This document shows positions 58,720 through 64,000 of a stretch of 64,000 nucleotides of DNA, one piece after another. The notes beneath the pieces were generated by a model, which was not told the DNA's origin, made no database searches, and worked only from the letters and a program-made list of their open reading frames with translations. Positions within the stretch are counted from its first letter, which is position 1, and each line of letters starts with the position of its first letter. A program made the position numbers and the translations under genes. The stretch lies in contig CP020563.1 of assembly GCA_002082585.1 (NCBI GenBank), positions 1,854,001-1,918,000 on the forward strand, read 5' to 3'. Origin of the DNA: Kitasatospora albolonga. GTDB taxonomy: Bacteria > Actinomycetota > Actinomycetes > Streptomycetales > Streptomycetaceae.

Positions 58720-59552
58720 TTGGGGGCTCCAGAGGAATGGTGGGTGGTCCAGGGGTCGGTGACCTGCTTCGAGACATGGACCCGCAGGTCCCATCCGTGG
58801 CGGTCGGAAAGCGCGTCGAGCTGCGCGGCCGCCTGCTCGCACCAGGGCCACTCGGTGGCCCAGTGCGCGGCGTCGACCAGGCCGAGCGGCGAGTGCTGCA
58901 CGGCCTCGGACGCCGGGTGGTGGCGCAGGTCCGCGGTGAGGAAGGCGTCGACCCCGGCGGCGCGCACGGCGTCGAAGAGGCTGTCGCCGGAGCCGCCGCT
59001 GACGGCGGCGGTGCGTACGAGCGCCTCCGGGTCACCGGCCAGCCGGATGCCCTGCGCGGTGGCGGGGAGCCGGGCGGCGGCCCGGGCGGCGAAGTCGGCC
59101 AGGGTCTCGGGGTGGTCCAGTTCGCAGATCCGGCCGAGTCCGCGGCGGCCCTCGGGGTCGGTGGGGTCCGGTACGAGGGGGCCGGTGATCCGCAGGTCCA
59201 GGGCTCCGGCGAGGGCGTCGGAGACGCCGGGGTCGGCGGTGTCGGCGTTGGTGTGCGCGACGTGGAGCGCGATGTCGTGCTTGATGAGCGTGTGGACGAC
59301 CTTGCCCTTGAAGGTGTCGGCGGCGACCGTCGTCGTCCCGCGCAGATAGAGCGGGTGGTGGGTGACGATCAGCTGGGCGCCGAGCTTCAGGGCCTCGTCG
59401 GCGATCTCGTGGACGGGGTCGACGGCGAACAGCACCCGGTCGACCTCGGCGTCCGGGTCGCCGCAGACCGTCCCGACCGCGTCCCACCCCTCGGCCCGCT
59501 CGGGGGGCCAGAGGGCGTCGAGGGCGGCGATGACTTCAGACAGACGGGGCAC
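58716..59552 (-). CDS. Nif3-like dinuclear metal-centre protein
   Basis: A 278-residue Nif3/DUF34 protein. Metal-binding histidines sit in LIVTHHPLYLRG, HVAHTNADTAD and near the C-terminal HHPASEAVQ and DAAHWATEW segments. Structural members form toroidal hexamers with two metals and are proposed to act on nucleotides; recent work links some to GTP cyclohydrolase or dinucleotide chemistry, but no activity can be read here. The GTG at 59552 has no ribosome site; TAGCCT 7 bases before it suggests a leaderless mRNA. It is the first gene of a coupled four-gene operon. Confidence 0.92.
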   Translation of the reverse strand: MPRLSEVIAALDALWPPERAEGWDAVGTVCGDPDAEVDRVLFAVDPVHEIADEALKLGAQLIVTHHPLYLRGTTTVAADTFKGKVVHTLIKHDIALHVAHTNADTADPGVSDALAGALDLRITGPLVPDPTDPEGRRGLGRICELDHPETLADFAARAAARLPATAQGIRLAGDPEALVRTAAVSGGSGDSLFDAVRAAGVDAFLTADLRHHPASEAVQHSPLGLVDAAHWATEWPWCEQAAAQLDALSDRHGWDLRVHVSKQVTDPWTTHHSSGAPN

Positions 59553-59559
59553 GGGGGAA

Positions 59560-59565
59560 AGGCTA
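59560..59565 (-). promoter_or_regulatory. -10 box of the Nif3 operon
   Basis: TAGCCT (minus strand) lies 7 bases before the GTG at 59552. Confidence 0.45.
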
Positions 59566-59690
59566 CCTGTCCGGCACGGCCCGCCGCCCCTGGCCGCCGG
59601 ACCTGTACGCCGGGACCGGCGGCCGGGCACGAATCGTTACTTCACCTGCGCGCTTCGTCACTCCCAGGCCCGCACGGAAGGGGCTCCTCA

Positions 59691-59711
59691 CCGGGTTCGC
59701 GCGGAACCGGG
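59691..59711. terminator. Small hairpin after siderophore-binding gene
   Basis: CCGGGTTC and GAACCGGG form a short stem directly after the stop at 59712 (minus strand). The CACC(G/A)GGTTCGCGCGGA motif is repeated in the last codons of the gene. Confidence 0.4.
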
Positions 59712-60740
59712 CTACTTCACCAGGTTCGCGCGGAGGTCGTCCAGGACCAGCCCGGCGGAGGTGACCCCGAGGCCCAGGTACCAGGTCTCGTCGGAGACGT
59801 CCTTCGCCCGGCCCTCCCTGACCGCGTCGAGCTTCTTCCACAGCGGGCTGGACCGGGCGGTGTCGCGCTGGGTCGCCTTCGGGTCGCCGTAGACGCCAGT
59901 GAAGATCCAGTCGGCGTCCGCCTCGTCGATCCGCTCCGGGCTGATCTCGGTGGCGAGGTCGTCGATCTGCTGGTTCTCCGGGCGGGGCAGACCGACGTCC
60001 TCCAGGATCGTGCCGATGAACGACGCCCGGGCGTAGAGCCGGAGGCGGTCGGGCAGGTAGCGGACCATGGAGACGGTCGGCTTGTCGGCGCCGATGTCCT
60101 TCCCGAGCTTCTCCGCCTTCGCCTGGTACGCGGCCAGCGCCGAGTGGGCCCGCTCGGTGCGGTCCAGGGCCTGGGCGTTGAGGAGGAAGTTCTCCTTCCA
60201 GGTGAAGCCCGGGCGGATGGAGAAGACGGTCGGGGCGATCTTGGACAGCTCGTCGTACTTGTCCGCCGCGCGCAGCTGGCTGCCGAGGATCAGGTCCGGC
60301 TTCAGACCCGCGATCGCTTCGAGGTTGAGGCTGTTGATCGTGCCGACGCTCTTCGGGTTCCCCGCCTCCTTCTTCAGGTACGAGGGGATGGCCGCGTCAC
60401 CTTCGCCGGGCGCGTAGCCGACCGGCTTCAGGCCGAGGGACACCACGTTGTCGAACTCGCCGACGTCCAGGACGACCACGCGCCGGGGTGGGGCCTTGAG
60501 CTCGCTCTTCCCCATGGCGTGGGTGATGGTCCGGGGGAACGCGCCGGGCTCAACCTCGGTGCCGTACGCCGCCGTCTTCCGCGCCGCGTCCGCGAAGTCC
60601 TTGCCCCCGGTGGCGACGGCCGCCTTCCGGTCACCTCCCCCGTCCCCGTCCGCCGTGTCCCCGCTCCCGCAGGCCGGGAGGGAAAGGGCGGCGGCGACCG
60701 CCAGGGTGACTGCGGCGGTACCGCGGGACCGAGGGGACAT
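59712..60740 (-). CDS. Iron-siderophore ABC binding lipoprotein
   Basis: A 342-residue class III substrate-binding lipoprotein with lipobox LSLPACG near residue 24. Motifs are APPRRVVVLDVGEFDNVVSLGLKPVGYAP, INSLNLEAIAGLKPDLILGS and YDELSKIAPTVF, typical of FepB/CchF/DesE-like proteins that bind ferric siderophores. ATG 60740 has AGGAG six bases upstream. No permease or ATPase gene is adjacent, so it is an orphan that must share a transporter encoded elsewhere. Copy 2 of the palindromic element lies about 65 bases upstream and supplies a TAGGGT that could be its -10 box. Confidence 0.9.
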   Translation of the reverse strand: MSPRSRGTAAVTLAVAAALSLPACGSGDTADGDGGGDRKAAVATGGKDFADAARKTAAYGTEVEPGAFPRTITHAMGKSELKAPPRRVVVLDVGEFDNVVSLGLKPVGYAPGEGDAAIPSYLKKEAGNPKSVGTINSLNLEAIAGLKPDLILGSQLRAADKYDELSKIAPTVFSIRPGFTWKENFLLNAQALDRTERAHSALAAYQAKAEKLGKDIGADKPTVSMVRYLPDRLRLYARASFIGTILEDVGLPRPENQQIDDLATEISPERIDEADADWIFTGVYGDPKATQRDTARSSPLWKKLDAVREGRAKDVSDETWYLGLGVTSAGLVLDDLRANLVK

Positions 60741-60803
60741 CGCTTGCTCCTGCTGGTGCGCGTACGTGCGCGGGGCACGCCTGCTCGATGGGGGCCGCCT
60801 CAC

Positions 60804-60858
60804 CCTAGGGCCTCTCGTTTGGATCATGCCGGGCTCGATCCAAACGAAAGACCCTAGG
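60804..60858. repeat. Palindromic repeat element, copy 2 (55 bp)
   Basis: CCTAGGGCCTCTCGTTTGG and CCAAACGAAAGACCCTAGG are near-perfect inverted ends, each flanked by CCTAGG. Compared with copy 1 (36164-36243), about 26 bases of the centre are missing. It lies between divergent genes, so it is not simply a terminator. Confidence 0.85.
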
Positions 60859-60947
60859 CACCGGCACCCCCGCCAGCACACTCACCCCCTCCCGCTCAGG
60901 AGAATCCGGGCATTGCCACCCTTATGTGTGAAGTGAGGTGGCTCGTG

Positions 60948-60977
60948 TTGTTCGGCTGGAAGTGCGAAAACTAGCTT
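60948..60977 (+). promoter_or_regulatory. Promoter of propeller-like gene
   Basis: TTGTTC (60948) and TAGCTT (60972) are 18 bases apart; GGAGGTGA at 60986 is the ribosome site for the ATG at 61001. Confidence 0.5.
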
Positions 60978-61000
60978 TCGTAGCCGGAGGTGACGAGCCC

Positions 61001-62353
61001 ATGACTGCCTGTGCCATCGAGGGCGGAACCGCCGGGGCCGCCACGACGGCGGAACCCGGTCCCGAAGAGTCCGGCGAGCCGGAGGAACCCGTCGGCGCGG
61101 CCCCGGCCGATCCGGCCATCCCCTGGAGCGAGGTGTCCCACGCCGATCCGGCCATCCCCTGGAGCGCGGCGTCGCACGCCCCCGGGGCCTTCACGCTCAC
61201 CGCGGACGGTGCCTACGGGGCCCGGCTGACGGCGGCGCCCGGGCCGCCGGGCGAGCGCGCCTGGTACCCGGAGCGGTGGACGCTGGACGGGCCTGAGCCC
61301 TACGCGGTGCCGCTGCCGCTCCACCAGCCCGAGGAGCCGGATGCCCAGGTGGTGCCGCTCGCCGACGGGCGGGTGCTGATCCGGCGGCGGGTGGCGGACC
61401 GGCAGATGTTCTCGCTGCTCTACCCGACCGGGCCCGGCACCGGTGAGCTGGCCCTCGGCGCGGTCGAGTGCGAGGGGATGACGCTGCTGCCGCCCGCGCC
61501 GGACGGCTCCAGCGTGTACGCCCTCTCCCCCGGCGAGCACTCCTCGCTGCTGTGGCTGGTGGCCGGTGGCGCCTTCGGGCCGGAGCTGGTCGCGGAGATC
61601 CCCGGGCACTGCTCCGGCGGGGCCTGGCTGGACGGGGCGGGCCGGATGCTGGCCCTGGACCGGCGGCTGCCGGGCGGCGGGCCGGTCAAGGCGGTCGCCG
61701 TGGACCTGGAGCGGAACGGCGAGGTGACGCCGCTGCTCCAGATCACGCCGGAGAGCAACGACCGGCTGCTGCTGGCCGACGCGGACAGCGGGCTGCTGCT
61801 CCTGCGCTCGGACGCGCCGGGCCACGACCGGCTCGGCTGGGGCGTGCTCGGCAGCTGTCTGCCCGTGCGCTTCCCGGAGTGTCTGCGTCCGGCGGATGTG
61901 GCGGTGACGCCGTTCGCCGTGCAGCCCGGTCAGATGCTGATGCCGGAGAGCTGCGCGGTCGCCCTGCGGATCGACGGGGCGGCCGGGAGCTGGGTGGGGG
62001 TCTGGCGTCCGCAGGGGCGGCGGCTGCACCAGTTCGCGGCGCCGGAGGGGTGGGCGGCGGGGGCCGGGTACTGGAGCGGCGACGGGGTGCTGCACCTCCC
62101 GTACGCGAACACGGGGACGCCCTGCGGTGTGGCCCTGCTCGACGCCCCGGCCGACGACGGACCGCTCCCGGGGACCGGCGGTCACGGCGGTGCGGACGGT
62201 ATGACGAACGGCGGTACGGACGGCAGTACGGGCGGAACGGAACCGTCCGCCGCGATCGCCCCTCCTGCCGTGTGCAAGCCCGTTCCGCTGGGGCAGGCGC
62301 CTCTGCACCGAACGGCCTCACCGGCCGGACACCGCACGGCGTCACCTGGATAA
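61001..62353 (+). CDS. Propeller-like cytosolic protein, unknown function
   Basis: A 450-residue protein without signal peptide. After an acidic N terminus a 12-residue unit (DPAIPWSEVSHA, DPAIPWSAASHA) is tandemly duplicated at about residues 37-60; the rest has repeated strand-turn-strand blades (GRVLIRRRVADRQMFSLLYP, SVYALSPGEHSSLLWLVAGG, RLLLADADSGLLLLRSDAPG) like a WD/PQQ beta-propeller, then a Gly/Thr/Asp-rich tail. The family and role are not recognised. The ATG has GGAGGTGA seven bases upstream. Confidence 0.8.
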   Translation: MTACAIEGGTAGAATTAEPGPEESGEPEEPVGAAPADPAIPWSEVSHADPAIPWSAASHAPGAFTLTADGAYGARLTAAPGPPGERAWYPERWTLDGPEPYAVPLPLHQPEEPDAQVVPLADGRVLIRRRVADRQMFSLLYPTGPGTGELALGAVECEGMTLLPPAPDGSSVYALSPGEHSSLLWLVAGGAFGPELVAEIPGHCSGGAWLDGAGRMLALDRRLPGGGPVKAVAVDLERNGEVTPLLQITPESNDRLLLADADSGLLLLRSDAPGHDRLGWGVLGSCLPVRFPECLRPADVAVTPFAVQPGQMLMPESCAVALRIDGAAGSWVGVWRPQGRRLHQFAAPEGWAAGAGYWSGDGVLHLPYANTGTPCGVALLDAPADDGPLPGTGGHGGADGMTNGGTDGSTGGTEPSAAIAPPAVCKPVPLGQAPLHRTASPAGHRTASPG

Positions 62354-62479
62354 ACTCGGTCCCGGCTACGCGGCCGTACCGGCGGGGCGCCGACGGTGAC
62401 CGCGTCGGAGGACGGCGGCGGGGCTTGCGAACACGTACGTGCGACACAGGTAAGCGATCACAACGGGGTGACTTCCCAC

Positions 62480-62662
62480 ATGTCTGAAACCCGAACCGAC
62501 ACGACCACACCGCGCACGCCGGGGGGCGACGCGGAGGGGGCCGGGACCGGCGGTTCCGGAAAGCACCGAGGGGGTGCGTCGATGGAGAGCACGTCGGCGC
62601 AGCCGCACGGCCGCCACCGCAGGCCCGCCCAGTCCGCCCAGGAGGAGTCCAGGGCGGCCTGA
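62480..62662 (+). CDS. Small hydrophilic protein
   Basis: A 60-residue, highly charged and probably disordered protein (SETRTDTTTPRTPGGD, HGRHRRPAQSAQEESRAA). GGGGTGA is about 9-10 bases upstream of the ATG. It is followed by a strong terminator, which supports real expression. Codon use fits a gene but no homologue can be named. An in-frame start 28 codons upstream is less likely. Confidence 0.55.
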   Translation: MSETRTDTTTPRTPGGDAEGAGTGGSGKHRGGASMESTSAQPHGRHRRPAQSAQEESRAA

Positions 62663-62681
62663 GGTGTGAGCAACAGCGGTT

Positions 62682-62726
62682 GAGAGGGGTCCGGTACGGC
62701 AGAACCTGCCGTACCGGGCCCCTCTC
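62682..62726. terminator. Bidirectional 21-bp hairpin terminator
   Basis: Arms at 62682-62702 and 62706-62726 pair over 21 bp with one G-U pair and a 3-base loop, between a small plus-strand gene and the convergent SDR gene. Confidence 0.9.
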
Positions 62727-62734
62727 ATCGCTCC

Positions 62735-63682
62735 CTACTCCCTTTTGAGGCCCAGCACTTCGGCCGCCGCGAAGGTCTCGCCGCGCGGCCGGTCCGCGTA
62801 GTACGGGGTGATCAGCTCGTCCAGCTCGGCGAAGGTGAACGTCTCCTTCGCCGCATCGAACGTGGCCGCCACCCTGGGCCGTTCGACGATCGCGATCATG
62901 CCCCCGTGGACGACGAGCAGCTGCCCGTTGACCCCGGCGGCGGCGGGTGAGGCGAGGTACCCGACGAGCGGGGAGACATGCTCGGGGGCCAGCGCGTCGA
63001 GGGTGCCGTCGGCCGGTTCCTGGAAGCCCGCGAAGACGTCCTCGGTCATCCGGGTCCGGGCGCGCGGGCAGATGGCGTTGGCCGTGACGCCGTACTTGGC
63101 CAGCGCCAGGGCGGTGGAGGTGGTGAGCCCGACGATGCCGCCCTTGGCCGCCGCGTAGTTGGGCTGCCCCGCCGAGCCCGCGAGGAACGCCTCGGACGAG
63201 GTGTTGACGATCCGCCCGTGGACCGGGCCGCCGGTCTCCTTGGAGCGGGCGCGCCAGTGGGCGGCGGCGAAGTGGGTGGTGTTGTAGTGGCCCTTGAGGT
63301 GGACCCGGATCACCGTGTCCCACTCGTCCTCGGTCATGGAGAAGATCATCCGGTCGCGCAGGATGCCCGCGTTGTTGACCAGGATGTCCAGCTTGCCGTA
63401 CGTACGGATCGCCGACTCGACCAGTTCCCGGGCCTGTTCGTGGTCGGCCACGTCTCCGACGTGGGCGGTCGCCCGGCCGCCCGCCGCGCGGATCTCGGCG
63501 GCGACCTCCTCGGCGGGCGCGGCGGACGCCTCGCCCGAGCCGTCGCGGCCCGGCTGTCCGAAGTCGTTGACGACGACGGCCGCGCCGAGCCGGGCCAGTT
63601 CGAGGGCCTCGGCGCGGCCGAGGCCGCGGCCGGCGCCGGTGACGATCGCGGAGAGCCCGTCCAGCGGGCGGGGAAGTGACAT
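62735..63682 (-). CDS. SDR oxidoreductase, 3-oxoacyl-reductase-like
   Basis: A 315-residue SDR: cofactor motif TGAGRGLG at residue 16, NNAG near 105, Ser in IVNTSSEAFLAG and the catalytic YAAAK. The insert VVNDFGQPGRDGSGEASAAPAEEV after the second strand and the C-terminal extension are typical of the 17-beta-hydroxysteroid-dehydrogenase-4/MaoC-linked fatty-acyl class, so it may reduce or oxidise 3-hydroxyacyl-CoA or steroid-like substrates. It lies 34 bases downstream of a zinc alcohol dehydrogenase gene on the same strand, and the pair probably works in one lipid or aromatic degradation route. GAGGA precedes the ATG. Confidence 0.92.
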   Translation of the reverse strand: MSLPRPLDGLSAIVTGAGRGLGRAEALELARLGAAVVVNDFGQPGRDGSGEASAAPAEEVAAEIRAAGGRATAHVGDVADHEQARELVESAIRTYGKLDILVNNAGILRDRMIFSMTEDEWDTVIRVHLKGHYNTTHFAAAHWRARSKETGGPVHGRIVNTSSEAFLAGSAGQPNYAAAKGGIVGLTTSTALALAKYGVTANAICPRARTRMTEDVFAGFQEPADGTLDALAPEHVSPLVGYLASPAAAGVNGQLLVVHGGMIAIVERPRVAATFDAAKETFTFAELDELITPYYADRPRGETFAAAEVLGLKRE

Positions 63683-63716
63683 CGCGGTCCTCGGCTTCCT
63701 TTCTTGCGGGCGGGGT

Positions 63717-64000
63717 TCAGAGTTCGATGCAGGTACGCAGCGACTCTCCGGTGCGCATCTGGTCCAGGGCGTCGTTGATCTCCTCCAGCCGGACCCGGTG
63801 GGTGATCATCGACTCCAGGTCGATCCGGCCCGCCCGCCAGAGCGCGATGGCCCGTTCGTAGGAGCGCAGCACGTCCCCGCCGCCGTACATCGAGGGCAGG
63901 ATGCGCTTCTCGTCGAAGAACAGCTCGAACATGTTGACCTGGAAGTGGTCGTCCATGGCCCCGGCGCCGACGACGCAGAGGGTGCCGCCGCGCCGGGTGT
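63717..64000 (-). CDS. Zinc-type alcohol dehydrogenase, C-terminal part
   Basis: The last 94 codons of a medium-chain dehydrogenase; the 5' part lies beyond the window edge. The visible end reads GGTLCVVGAGAMDDHFQVNM and FFDEKRILPSMYGGGDVLRSYERAI, then RVRLEEINDALDQMRTGESLRTCIEL, which matches the class III-like or NDMA-dependent alcohol dehydrogenase group of actinomycetes. The catalytic zinc residues and coenzyme motif are not in view. It precedes the SDR gene with a 34-bp gap, so they are probably co-transcribed. Confidence 0.88.
   Translation of the reverse strand, partial: TRRGGTLCVVGAGAMDDHFQVNMFELFFDEKRILPSMYGGGDVLRSYERAIALWRAGRIDLESMITHRVRLEEINDALDQMRTGESLRTCIEL

Noticed and set aside
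1..64000. tRNA genes, insertion sequences, prophage or integrase genes
   Set aside because: No cloverleaf with TTC-A-A pattern, transposase or phage structural gene was recognised by eye. A tRNA scan would settle the first point.

Overview
The window is a 64 kb piece of an actinomycete chromosome, almost certainly Streptomyces. The evidence is the very high GC content with strong G/C third-position bias, many GTG and TTG starts, only one in-frame TTA codon found in an eye scan of the coding regions, Tat and lipoprotein export signals, an LAxTG-type sortase signal, an AfsR/SARP regulator, DmdR/IdeR-type iron boxes and an actinobacterial class A RNase P RNA. The gene set is mostly chromosomal-core, with no phage, plasmid, transposase, CRISPR or tRNA gene seen. 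About 60 protein genes and one RNA gene are supported; both strands are used and many neighbours are convergent or divergent.

Layout. 1-4.5 kb: CBS protein, DUF6153-like membrane protein plus multicopper oxidase (probable copper handling), and glutamine-dependent NAD synthetase. 4.5-10 kb: MFS exporter, EEP-family phosphatase/nuclease, and a DHA2 exporter with a TetR regulator and a clear 19-bp operator. 10-17.4 kb: panB, a DrrAB-type ABC exporter, a large AfsR/SARP-NB-ARC-TPR regulator and an M50 protease. 17.4-23.3 kb: a DUF3533-like membrane protein, a small hydrophobic protein, NADPH:F420 reductase, MFS exporter, a short conserved protein and methionine aminopeptidase. 23.3-31.6 kb: an iron-controlled haem acquisition region with haem oxygenase, two HtaA surface proteins and an HmuTUV transporter. 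Surface capture, lipoprotein hand-over, import and ring opening are all encoded, and iron boxes lie before hmuO and between htaA and hmuT. 31.6-41.6 kb: lipoproteins, a primase/polymerase-like protein with a degenerate active site, a TetR regulator, a DDAH-type hydrolase followed by a tiny coupled ORF, an Rsm22-like methyltransferase, a Bcr/CflA exporter and a Gfo/Idh/MocA oxidoreductase. 41.6-49.9 kb: PhoD phosphatase, SDR, lamin-tail secreted protein, PhzF protein, GNAT, GT2 glycosyltransferase and a DedA/VTT membrane protein carrying the only TTA codon seen. 49.9-50.35 kb: rnpB on the minus strand. 50.4-64 kb: Uma2 protein, MerR regulator, RNB exonuclease, YaaA, KDPG aldolase, a coupled operon of Nif3 / zinc-ribbon coiled coil / RNase H-phosphatase / TauE, a siderophore-binding lipoprotein, a propeller-like protein, an SDR and the C-terminal part of a zinc alcohol dehydrogenase cut by the window edge.

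Three cross-cutting signals stand out. First, about fifteen genes have a TANNNT-like -10 box 5-8 bases before the start codon, so their mRNAs are probably leaderless. Second, a palindromic element occurs twice in full-length and internally deleted forms (36164-36243 and 60804-60858). Third, short CGCCGGACGGGCT-type repeats run into the 3' ends of reading frames. The sequence offers no single spectacular new system; the most testable novelties are the palindromic element, a 25-codon coupled ORF at 35510, a CTG start at 58719 and the nested dyads before the KDPG aldolase gene.
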